Shown: positions 8,131 to 16,068 of the stretch, one piece after another
Numbering within the stretch: the first letter of the stretch is position 1
Layout: the number at the start of each line of letters is the position of its first letter
Origin: Bradyrhizobium sp. CB1717
GTDB taxonomy: Bacteria; Pseudomonadota; Alphaproteobacteria; Rhizobiales; Xanthobacteraceae
Assembly: GCF_029714325.1 (NCBI RefSeq)
Contig: NZ_CP121666.1
Span: 7,099,001 to 7,163,000, forward strand
Length of the DNA: 64,000 bases
Direction of reading: 5' to 3'
The notes under the pieces: generated by a model
What the model was told of the DNA's origin: nothing
What the model saw: only the letters and a program-made list of their open reading frames with translations
The model's database searches: none
Translations under genes and position numbers: made by a program

Positions 8131-9138
8131 TCATTCGATGACCTCGTCGGCGCGGGCGAACAGCATCGGAGGCATTTCGAGGCTCAGCGCGTTGGCGGTC
8201 TTCAGATTGATAACCAGTTGGAATTTGTTGGGCCGGTAGATTGGGATGTCGCCCGGCCTGGTCCCGTTGAGGATCTGGTGCACATCAACGGCAAGCCGTT
8301 CGGCAAGCTCACCGAGATCCGGCGCATAGCTGATCAGCCCACCCGCATCCGAATAGTCGCGAAAGGGATAGATCATCGGAAGATGAAATTTCCCGGCCAG
8401 TTCGGTGATCAACGCACATCGCGCCAAAAAGCTGCCGCTTGCGTCAACCATGGCAGCGTCGAACCGCTGTGACGTCAGCTCGGCAAAGGTACGACGGAGT
8501 TGCGCATCATTCACCTCTTGAAGGAAATTCCAGCTCAGCACGATGCCCAGGGCCTGCCCTGCCTTCTGAAGCGACAGTCCCAGGGGAGTATCCATCAAGG
8601 TGCGCGACGATGTCAGGTAAGCGACCTTAGCGGCCGAGGGCATCGCCTCCTTCAGAATCTGCAGGCGTTTCGCGACGATTTCGTAGCCTGCATCGACGCT
8701 GACACCCGTCAGGTTGCCTCCGGGACGCGCGAGGTTTGCAACCAATCCTGTCGCGACAGGGTCTCCCATGATCGCGACAATCGGTATCGTTGTCGTAGCC
8801 GCGGCAAACGCTTTGACCAGTTCGTTAAGATTTACAACGATCACCTGCGGGTCGCTGCCGACGACGGCAGCGGCGAGAGAAGTGAAGTGCTGCGAGCGCC
8901 CCTCGGCCGAATGACGTTCGACGACAATATTGCTTCCCTCGGTATATCCGAGACCACGCAGCGTTTGATAAAACCTCCGCACCCAGAAGGGGCCAGCAGT
9001 CTCGGTCAGTTGGCCAGCGGGGATACCCGAATGGACCAACGCAATGCGGTGTTGCCGCCGCGCCTGCTGCGCCAGCCCCGCGAGCGGCCAGGCCGCTGCC
9101 GCGCCGCTCGCAAACTTGAAGAACTCCCGTCGCTGCAT
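8131..9138 (-). CDS. ABC transporter substrate-binding protein (ABC_sub_bind family), copy 2
   Basis: A 335-residue paralogue of the protein at 5352-6353, with the Tat-like signal MQRREFFKFASGAAAAWPLA ending near LAQQAR. Shared family positions are the IALVHSGIPAG opening, VIVVNLNELVKAFAAATTTIP, the GDPVATGLVANLARPGGN segment and the terminal ARADEVIE. The longer frame to 9279 again only adds translated repeat sequence, so I start it at 9138. The two paralogues share orientation and repeat context, suggesting duplication or parallel acquisition. No transport partners nearby; ligand unknown. Confidence 0.85.
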   Translation of the reverse strand: MQRREFFKFASGAAAAWPLAGLAQQARRQHRIALVHSGIPAGQLTETAGPFWVRRFYQTLRGLGYTEGSNIVVERHSAEGRSQHFTSLAAAVVGSDPQVIVVNLNELVKAFAAATTTIPIVAIMGDPVATGLVANLARPGGNLTGVSVDAGYEIVAKRLQILKEAMPSAAKVAYLTSSRTLMDTPLGLSLQKAGQALGIVLSWNFLQEVNDAQLRRTFAELTSQRFDAAMVDASGSFLARCALITELAGKFHLPMIYPFRDYSDAGGLISYAPDLGELAERLAVDVHQILNGTRPGDIPIYRPNKFQLVINLKTANALSLEMPPMLFARADEVIE

Positions 9139-9193
9139 CGCCAATCCCCGATGCTCCCAACCTGAGCGTAAGCAATTTTTTGGCGCAGGTCCA

Positions 9194-9305
9194 AGCCCGC
9201 AGGATGGGGTAGAGCGCAGCGAAACCCATCGACAGCATCCGACGTGAAGCGTGATGGGTTTCGCAAGTGCTCTACCCATCCTACGGGCTACCCATCCTAC
9301 GGGCT
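9194..9305. repeat. Palindromic dispersed repeat, copy 5, with duplicated right arm
   Basis: The same element. The right arm CTACCCATCCTACGGGCT is followed immediately by a second CTACCCATCCTACGGGCT, a small tandem duplication at the mirror-image end from the one in copy 2. Confidence 0.9.
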
Positions 9306-9400
9306 CAATCAGCGGTCACCGACGCCGATCTCCGCCCTCGGAGATCAATCCATCTGCTCGTAGAACGCATCCTCGTCGGGCAATGCCGGGGGCCTACCGG

Positions 9401-10785
9401 TCAGTTCCTTGGAAACGCCTTGAAGACTTCGGTGAGCAGTTGCGATTTCGACATCTCTGCTGCCAAGCCATCAATTCGCTTCTGTAATTCGGCGACCTTT
9501 TCAGGATTTTGACCTGCTAGGTTGGTCTTTTCGTAGGGGTCTTGCGCCAAGTTAAAAAGCTCAATTTTCGATGGCAATGTCGTTCGCCAGACCAGTTTCC
9601 AATCCCCCTTGCGAACTGCACCGCGAAACATTTCAACGTTGTACACCACCTCGTCGCGCGGCGATGTTTTGCCGTCGCTGATGGTCGGCCACATGTCGAA
9701 GCCATCAAGCGGCTTGCTCTTGCCGAGGCTCGCGCCAGCAAGTTTGGCCAGCGTCGGGTAGTAATCCACCACGTGCATCTTCTGGTCGACGATGGTCCCC
9801 GGTTTGATCCACCCGGCCAGTTGATGAGAGACGACACCCGCGTGCCTCCCTCGTACAAGTCTCCCTTTCCGCCACGATAAGGCCCGTTGCTCGCAGGCAG
9901 CGGTCCCTTCACCTCGGTCTCGCCCGCCAGATGGGCCGATTGGTTGCCGCCATTGTCGCCGTGGAAAATGATTATCGTATTTTGCCGCAATCCCTTCCTT
10001 TCCAGCGCCGTCACGACCCGGCCAATCTGGTCATCCATGGCTGTGATCATCGCAGCATAGATGCGGCGGTTGGGGTCACTGATTTTCTTGTACCTCTCGA
10101 TATACTCCTGCGGCGCCTGATAGGGCGTATGGGGTGCGGTGAAGGCGAGATACATGAAGAAAGGCTTCTTGGCGCTCTGTGCGTCGATGAAGCGAACCGC
10201 GTCATCGCCCAACAGGCTCGTCACATAGCCCTTCTCGTTGACTGGCTTGTTGTCCCGATACCAATCAAGCTTGCCGTGGACGGAGTGTGTGAAGTAGTCG
10301 ATCTCGCCAAGTTGCGCGCCATACTGATAGTCGAAACCGCGTTGCGTTGGCCAAAACTCGCGTTTGGCATGACCGAGATGCCATTTGCCCACAATCGCAG
10401 TTGTGTAACCGGCCTCCTTCAGCGCTTGAGGGAGGAGCCATTCATCAGTCGGCAGACCATAGGACAAAGATGCGGGAATGACCAAGGTTTGCAGTCCGTA
10501 GCGTAAGGGATAGCGACCAGTCATCAAAGCCGCTCGCGTGGGCGTACACATGGGCTGTACGTAAAATTGTTCGAGCCGTGCCCCGGTCTTTGCGAGCTCA
10601 TCAATATTTGGTGTCAGGATGTCGGAGCCATGAAATCCGACATCGGCCCAACCCAGATCGTCGGCCAGGATATAGATGATATTGGCCTGCGGAGCGCTCT
10701 GCTGCGCAGCAGTTGGCGCGGCGGCGCCGAAGCAAGTCGCTAGACCCACGAGCACGGAAGCCACCGCGAACAGTGTTCTCTTCAT
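9401..10785 (-). pseudogene. Arylsulfatase with a single-base frameshift
   Basis: The first frame (10785 leftward) encodes a signal peptide and a type I sulfatase domain: metal-binding LADDLGWADVGFHG, the formylglycine motif CTPTRAALMTGRYPLRYG with Cys80, GKWHLGH and FHGDNGG. At about 9811-9817 the frame is lost in INWPGG; the next frame continues exactly as a sulfatase should, with MHVVDYYPTLAKLAG, DGFDMWP and a normal end AFPRN. Restoring one base in the CCGGG run rejoins them into about 461 residues. Either a real recent mutation or a sequencing error. An intact enzyme would be periplasmic and hydrolyse sulfate esters. Confidence 0.85.
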
Positions 10786-11112
10786 AGTGTCATCCCCGAA
10801 ATATCTGCGGTCCAGGGCATGAGGTCCCCGGCAAAAATGGATTGCCTGAAAGGTATCGCGGTTGGAACTCTAGCAGCAGGGCTGATGATGCAAAAGTGGG
10901 CGCTGAGGTCCGTTCCGGGTCAAAGGCCGAAACGGCTGCCGAGCCGAAGAACGTCTCCTTCTTTCCGAAGCGAACCTTCGCCGATGAGGTGGCCTGCAGC
11001 CCGCTGCCATCCAGATGCTTGATCCAGATCAAGGCCGCCACGGCAGCGCCACAACGGAATAGGCTCGATGGCCGCGCAGAATGCGCCGCCCTAGCCAAGG
11101 AGATGATCGATC
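10786..11112. other. Intergenic stretch, possibly degenerate repeat
   Basis: No gene with a good start or domain. The middle part (about 10895-10990) resembles a degenerate intergenic repeat in its odd coding in all frames, but I cannot define its ends. Long frames crossing here belong to the antisense of the antiporter gene downstream and are not real. Confidence 0.3.
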
Positions 11113-11559
11113 ATGAGCTCCCCGAACTCCCTGCGCCCCCTCGTTCTCGCTGCTGCGAGCGCCCTGCTGCTCGGCACCGGTGCAGAGGCCGGGCCGCTCC
11201 CGACGCATCTGTCGACGATGAAATCGATGGTCGATCAGACCACGACCGAAGTGCGCTGGGTCGGCGGCTGGCGTGGCGGCTACGGCTATCGCGGCGTCGG
11301 CTGGGGTTACCGTGGCGGTTACGGCTATCGTGGAGGCTGGGGCTATCGCGGCTATGGTTATCGCGGCCTCGGTTACGGTGTCGCCGGCGCCGTCGTGGGT
11401 GGCGCGATCGCGCGGAGCGCCTATTATGGAAGCTATGGCGGCTATTATGGCGGTTATCCCGCCTACGGCTATCCGGCCGCGTCCTATTACGGATATGGCG
11501 GCGACTACGGCTACGGCGGCGATTATTGCGCGCCCTCCGGCAGCTATTGGGCTTACTAG
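11113..11559 (+). CDS. Gly/Tyr-rich small secreted protein
   Basis: A 148-residue protein with a signal peptide (ending near GTGAEAGP). The mature part is dominated by GYGYRG-type repeats from about residue 53 to 95, a short hydrophobic GVAGAVVGGAIARS segment near 94-107, and a GYYGG/GYGGDYG tail. Proteins of this composition are frequent in Rhizobiales and are thought to be envelope-associated, but the function is unknown. Reads in other frames over this region are artefacts of the repeated codons. Confidence 0.75.
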   Translation: MSSPNSLRPLVLAAASALLLGTGAEAGPLPTHLSTMKSMVDQTTTEVRWVGGWRGGYGYRGVGWGYRGGYGYRGGWGYRGYGYRGLGYGVAGAVVGGAIARSAYYGSYGGYYGGYPAYGYPAASYYGYGGDYGYGGDYCAPSGSYWAY

Positions 11560-11648
11560 CGGAAACGTATTCGCGTCTTCGGACGATGGCTAGTCACGGG
11601 CCGCCGTTCGCCGATGAACCAATTCACGCGCCGACGGGCGACCGCACT

Positions 11649-12839
11649 TCATCCCTGGCCCGCCGGCGGGACCACATACAGCGTCAGCGCGAAGACCGCG
11701 TAGATGAAGATCATCAGCGCGCCGACGAACCATGCCGAGCGTCCGCTGGCGGTGATGAACGCCGACGTGACCGTTGCGATCATCACCATGGTGACGGCGC
11801 CCGGCCAGAACTGCAGGTCCATCGGCTTCGGCCCCACGACGTAGCTGAGCAGCACCAGCGCGGGTGCAACGAACAGCGCGATCTGCGAGGCGCTGCCGAG
11901 CGCGATGCTGACGACCATGTCGAGCCGGTCCTTGCGCGCCGCGGCGAAGGCCACCGCAAATTCGGCGGCGGCGCCGACCAGCGAGACGACGATGAAGCCG
12001 ACGAAGGCCGGGCTCATCCCGAAGGTTTCCGCCGCCTTCTGCACCGATTCCACGAAGATTTCGCTGACCAGCGCGACCAGCACGGTGACGGCCAGCAGCG
12101 TGCCGACCGCCAGCCCGATCGGCCAGTGCGCCTCCTTCTCGTCGCCGTGATCGGCGCTTGCGAACAATTCCTTGTGGGTCCCGAGCGAGAACAACAGGCC
12201 GAGCCCGTAAGCCAAAATGAGCAGGACCGAAATGCCGAGGCTGAGCTTGTTCAGGATGCCCGCGCCCTGCGGCAGGTGCCCGAGATCGGCGACCGCCGAC
12301 GGCGCAAGCAGGGCGACGGTTGCCATCAGCAACAGGCCGGACGAGAGTCGCGCGCCGGCGCGGTTGTACTCCTGCACGTGATAGCGCAGGCCGCCGAGCA
12401 GCAGGCAGGCCCCCAGCATGAACACCGCGTTGGTGACGATCGCGCCCGCAATCGAGGCCTTCACCAGCATGTATTGGCCTGCGCGCAGCGCCGTGATGGC
12501 GATGATCAGCTCCGTGAGATTGCCGAGGGTTGCATTGAGCAGTCCGCCGACGGCATCGCCGGTCTTCGCGGCGACCGCCTCGGTGGCGTGGCTGAGCAGC
12601 GCCGCCAGCGGCACGATGGCAAGCACCGCCAGCACGAACAGCAGCGTGTGGGAATGCGGGGCCACCGCCTCGGCCACAAGCACGATCGGCACGAACACCA
12701 GCATCCAGAGCAAAGGGGTGTCCCTGATTTCCCTGAGCAGGGTCTGCATATGGGCCGTCCTTTCCATCGCTGCGCTGATGGGAAGGTCCGGCGGGCCTGC
12801 TGGGGGAGTATTGATCTGGCTCAACGTGGGCGGAGCCAT
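11649..12839 (-). CDS. Ca2+/H+ antiporter of the CaCA (Cax/ChaA) family
   Basis: About ten or eleven membrane segments with the two inverted alpha repeats of the family: GNLTELIIAITAL in the first half and GAAAEFAVAFAAARKDRLD in the second. The acidic residue in each repeat binds the cation. It would export calcium or other divalent cations in exchange for protons across the inner membrane. The start is uncertain; an inner Met (MQTLLREIRDTP, start at 12749) fits the family N-terminus better than the longest frame, whose first 30 residues are Pro-rich and unusual. Monocistronic. Confidence 0.88.
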   Translation of the reverse strand: MAPPTLSQINTPPAGPPDLPISAAMERTAHMQTLLREIRDTPLLWMLVFVPIVLVAEAVAPHSHTLLFVLAVLAIVPLAALLSHATEAVAAKTGDAVGGLLNATLGNLTELIIAITALRAGQYMLVKASIAGAIVTNAVFMLGACLLLGGLRYHVQEYNRAGARLSSGLLLMATVALLAPSAVADLGHLPQGAGILNKLSLGISVLLILAYGLGLLFSLGTHKELFASADHGDEKEAHWPIGLAVGTLLAVTVLVALVSEIFVESVQKAAETFGMSPAFVGFIVVSLVGAAAEFAVAFAAARKDRLDMVVSIALGSASQIALFVAPALVLLSYVVGPKPMDLQFWPGAVTMVMIATVTSAFITASGRSAWFVGALMIFIYAVFALTLYVVPPAGQG

Positions 12840-12861
12840 GTCGCCGGGGGCCGCCTACCGC

Positions 12862-13215
12862 CTATTCATGCAGCCGTGTTTGCCAGTCCGGAGGCACCGC
12901 TCCGGCGGGTCCGGGCACCGGCTGATCCAACGGATGCGATTGCGGGCCTTGAAGCTTCGGGCCGGCGAAAGCCTCTCCTGTGCGATAGTCGTAAAACCAT
13001 CGCTCGCCCGGCTCGAAGCTCGTGATGATCGGATGACCTGTGGCCGCGTTGTGTTTCGATGCGTGCTGATTAGGCGAGGCATCACAACAGCCGATGTGAC
13101 CGCATTCGACGCATCGGCGAAGATGCAGCCACCACCCGCCTGCAGCCGAGCATTCCACGCAACCCGTTCCACTTGGCTTGGCTGCGAGGTTGATGCCATC
13201 CGTCTCAGACTTCAT
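12862..13215 (-). CDS. UBP-type zinc finger protein
   Basis: A 117-residue protein built around a ZnF-UBP domain: CVECSAAGGWWLHLRRCVECGHIGCCD, then HASKHNAATGHPI and SFEPGERWFYDY, with Cys and His ligands spaced as in bacterial stand-alone UBP fingers. In eukaryotes this domain binds the free ubiquitin C-terminus; in bacteria the role is unknown. It lies directly upstream of the antiporter gene in the same direction (22-bp gap to the longest start), so the two may be co-transcribed. The start overlaps no other gene. Confidence 0.88.
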   Translation of the reverse strand: MKSETDGINLAAKPSGTGCVECSAAGGWWLHLRRCVECGHIGCCDASPNQHASKHNAATGHPIITSFEPGERWFYDYRTGEAFAGPKLQGPQSHPLDQPVPGPAGAVPPDWQTRLHE

Positions 13216-13284
13216 AGGTCAACCCGCTGGAAATGCGCGCCGTCGCCGCAGATGCAGATGCATTTACGCCGCGATCCGCCACGA

Positions 13285-13423
13285 TTGCATCCTGCCAGTG
13301 TTTTGCCCGACGGGTCAACTTGATCGCGGCTGCGGATGCCGTCGCGACGCATCGCAAAAATCCCTTGTCGATCAAGGGCCGTTCTACTGTGCATGGGGTT
13401 GTTTTTCGACTTTTTGTTTTGAG
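13285..13423 (+). repeat. Dispersed intergenic repeat, copy A
   Basis: Shares long blocks with the inverted copy at 61201-61350: TTTTGCCCGACGGGTCAA and TACTGTGCATGGGGTTGTTT, separated by about 60 bp of diverged sequence. It is non-coding; the small ORFs across it (with CAWGCF or VHGVVF reads) are translations of the repeat. Confidence 0.8.
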
Positions 13424-13448
13424 CCCCAAGGAAAAGCGAAGACGTCCC

Positions 13449-14510
13449 TCACTCCGCCTGCAGGATCTCCGCGATCGCTGCCCCCGCCGCGATGGTGCCG
13501 AGCTTGCCGCCGACGTCGCGCGTCGCCCTGCCCTCGCGAAGCGCCTTCGCCACCGCCGATTCGATCGCTCGCGCGGCTTCTTCGTAGCGCACGGCGCTCG
13601 TCTTCTCGCCGTGCCAGGCCAGCAGCAGCGCCGTCGACAGGATCAGCGAGACCGGGTTGGCGACGTCCTGGCCCGCGATGTCGGGCGCCGAGCCGTGCGC
13701 GGCCTGCGCCATGGCGTAGCGGTCGCCGACATTGAGCGAGCCGCCGAGCCCGAGACTGCCTGACAGCTCCGCCGTGAGATCGGACAGGATGTCGCCGAAC
13801 ATGTTGGTCGAGACGATCACGTCGAAGCGGTCGGGGCTCCGCACCACATGCGCCATCATGGCGTCGACCAGGATGTCGTCGACCGCAAGGCCGGGATAGC
13901 CCTGCGCCGCCGCGCGGCAGATGTCGAGGAACATGCCGTCGCCGATCTTGAGCACATTGGCCTTGTGCACGATGGTGAGATGCCTGCGCCGCTTCATCGC
14001 GAGGCGGCAGGCGGCGTGCGCGATGCGCTCGCAGCACAGACGCGTGATCCGGCGCAGCGAGATCACGACGTCCGGCGTGACCAGCATCTCGCCATTGCCC
14101 TGCTCCATGTTGCGGTCGGCATAAAACCCCTCGGTGTTCTCGCGCACGACGACGAGGTCGAAATCACTGATGCGGCCGGGCCGCCCGGCATAGGTGCGCG
14201 CGGGCCGGACATTGGCATAGAGATCGAGGTTCTTGCGAAAATACCTGGACGGATTGATCTCGCCATGCGCCTCGTCCTTGAAGTCGAACGTCGCGGTCGG
14301 CCCCAAAATGACACCGTCTGCGGCGCGGACGATGTCGAGCAGCTCGGGGCGCACCGTCGTGCCCGATAGCTTGAGGCTCGCATGCCCGACCGCATGCTCC
14401 TCGAGGCGGAGATTGAGCTGGAAGCGTTCGGAGGCCGCGCGCAACACGCCCGATGTCGCGGTCGTGATCTCCGGACCAATGCCGTCACCGGGCAGAACGA
14501 CGATTTGCAT
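13449..14510 (-). CDS. Isocitrate/isopropylmalate dehydrogenase family protein
   Basis: A 353-residue decarboxylating beta-hydroxyacid dehydrogenase. Visible family blocks are LPGDGIGPEI near the N-terminus, DLVVVRENTEGFYAD (substrate loop), IVHKANVLKIGDGMFLD (catalytic Lys), MFGDILSDLTAEL (metal-binding Asp pair) and AHGSAPDIAGQDVANP (NAD-binding loop). The sequence fits the tartrate/homoisocitrate/3-isopropylmalate group more than TCA isocitrate dehydrogenase; the substrate is not certain. I start at 14510, where MQIVVLPGDG follows a GGGGAAA ribosome binding site; the longer frame adds 18 residues without support. Divergent from the MFS gene. Confidence 0.88.
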   Translation of the reverse strand: MQIVVLPGDGIGPEITTATSGVLRAASERFQLNLRLEEHAVGHASLKLSGTTVRPELLDIVRAADGVILGPTATFDFKDEAHGEINPSRYFRKNLDLYANVRPARTYAGRPGRISDFDLVVVRENTEGFYADRNMEQGNGEMLVTPDVVISLRRITRLCCERIAHAACRLAMKRRRHLTIVHKANVLKIGDGMFLDICRAAAQGYPGLAVDDILVDAMMAHVVRSPDRFDVIVSTNMFGDILSDLTAELSGSLGLGGSLNVGDRYAMAQAAHGSAPDIAGQDVANPVSLILSTALLLAWHGEKTSAVRYEEAARAIESAVAKALREGRATRDVGGKLGTIAAGAAIAEILQAE

Positions 14511-14675
14511 GGCGTTTCCCCATATTGCGGCAGCCGGCGCGATCATATGCCGGCGCGAGGCCACATCGCCTCACCTTCGCGCATACACAGCATGCAAGCA
14601 TATGCCTGTGGAGGCGGCCTTCGGCGTAGTACATGCCAAAAGTCCCCTCAGCCGCCGGAGCAACGCGCTCACGCA

Positions 14676-16064
14676 ATGACAATCACGTTACCTGCCGCCG
14701 CGCGCGAGCCCGACCACGTCACCGCCGACGGCCTTCCGGCCACGCAGCGGCGCTGGGCGATTGCCGCGATCTTCACCGCGCTGGCGATGGCCTCGCTCGA
14801 CACCGCGATCGCCAACATCGCGCTGCCCGCCATTGCCGCCGATCTGCATGTCACGCCGGAGCAGTCGGTGTGGGTGGTCAACGTCTATCAGATCGCGCTG
14901 GTGGCGACCCTGCTGCCGCTCGGGGCGCTCGGCGAGATCGTCGGGCATCAGCGCATCTATCTCGGCGGCCTGATCCTGTTCACCATCGCCTCGCTGTTCT
15001 GCGCGGTGGCGTGGTCTCTGGACAGCCTGCTGGTCGCGCGCACGCTGCAGGGCCTTGGCGCCAGCGGCATCATGAGCGTCAACACCGCGCTGGTACGCTT
15101 CGTCTATCCCGGAAGGATGCTGGGCCGCGGTTTTGGTCACAACGCACTTGTTGTCGCGACCGCCTTCACCTTCGGACCGTCGATCGCCTCCGCCATCCTC
15201 GCGCTCGGCCCGTGGCCCTGGCTGTTCGCCGTCAACATCCCGTTCGGCCTGGTTGCGACCGGCATCGGCTTTGCGATGCTGCCGAAGACGCCGCGGGCCG
15301 ATCACGGTTTTGATTTCCTCGGCGCGATCCTGGCGTCGGCCTGCCTCGGCCTGTTCATCACCGGCATCGGCAGCGCCGCGCATAACCTGTCGCCGGTGAT
15401 CGTGGGCATCGAGCTGGTCGCGGCCATCGCGTTCGGCTTCATCCTGACGCGCCGCCATGCCGACCATCCCGCACCGATGCTGCCGATCGACCTGTTCGCC
15501 CGGCCGATGTTCGCGCTGTCGGCGGCGACCGCCGTGTGCTCCTTTGCCGTGCAGGGCCTCGCCTTCGTCTCGCTGCCGTTCTATTTCGAGGACGTGCTCG
15601 GGCGCTCGCAGGTCGAGACCGGCTTCTTCATGACGCCGTGGCCGCTGGTGGTCGGTATCATGGCGCCGATCGCAGGACGCCTGTCCGACCGCCACGCGGT
15701 CGGCCTGCTCGGCGGCATCGGTCTCGTGCTGCTCGGCCTGGGCATGGCATTGCTCGCCATGCTGCCGGCCAACCCTGCCATCCCCGACATCATCTGGCGG
15801 ATGGTGATCTGCGGCATGGGGTTCGGCTTCTTCCAGGCGCCGAACATGAAGGCGGTGATGTCGAGCGCCCCGCCCCATCGCAGCGGCAGCGCCTCCGGCA
15901 TCGTCGCCACCGCACGCCTGACCGGGCAGACCACGGGCGCGGCGCTCGCCGCGCTCTGCTTTGCGCTTGCCGGGCACGACGGCGCAACCGTCGCGCTGGC
16001 CCTTGGCGCGGGCTTTGCCGCGCTCGGCAGCGTCATGAGCTTCTTGCGGCTCGCGGTGAAGTAA
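14676..16064 (+). CDS. MFS drug/solute exporter, DHA2-like (14 TMS)
   Basis: A 462-residue transporter with about 14 hydrophobic segments. Early motifs ASLDTAIANIALPAIA (motif D1 of the DHA2/EmrB group) and VVNVYQIALVATLLPLGALG, then RTLQGLGASGIMSVN (motif B/C region), support proton-driven export of small molecules. The start at 14676 is the first Met that gives a short cytoplasmic N-terminus; the longer frame crosses the divergent dehydrogenase gene. It converges with the radical SAM gene with a gap of only 4 nt. It could in principle export the product of the neighbouring peptide cluster, but opposite strand argues against a shared operon. Confidence 0.88.
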   Translation: MTITLPAAAREPDHVTADGLPATQRRWAIAAIFTALAMASLDTAIANIALPAIAADLHVTPEQSVWVVNVYQIALVATLLPLGALGEIVGHQRIYLGGLILFTIASLFCAVAWSLDSLLVARTLQGLGASGIMSVNTALVRFVYPGRMLGRGFGHNALVVATAFTFGPSIASAILALGPWPWLFAVNIPFGLVATGIGFAMLPKTPRADHGFDFLGAILASACLGLFITGIGSAAHNLSPVIVGIELVAAIAFGFILTRRHADHPAPMLPIDLFARPMFALSAATAVCSFAVQGLAFVSLPFYFEDVLGRSQVETGFFMTPWPLVVGIMAPIAGRLSDRHAVGLLGGIGLVLLGLGMALLAMLPANPAIPDIIWRMVICGMGFGFFQAPNMKAVMSSAPPHRSGSASGIVATARLTGQTTGAALAALCFALAGHDGATVALALGAGFAALGSVMSFLRLAVK

Positions 16065-16068
16065 GCGC

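Noticed and set aside
5255..9305. Regularly spaced repeats as a possible CRISPR array
   Set aside because: Units are ~93-bp palindromes separated by whole genes, not short repeats with uniform spacers, and no cas genes are present.
11273..11593. Ala/Ile-rich frame overlapping the Gly/Tyr-rich protein
   Set aside because: It is the shifted frame of the GYGYRG codon repeats; the other frame has a signal peptide and proper stop.
10842..13025. Very long open frame (727 codons) on the plus strand
   Set aside because: It runs antisense to the antiporter and zinc finger genes and consists of Arg/Gly-rich composition typical of GC-rich shadow frames.
14688..15977. 429-codon minus-strand frame
   Set aside because: Antisense shadow of the MFS transporter; rich in His/Arg/Asp/Gln with no domain.
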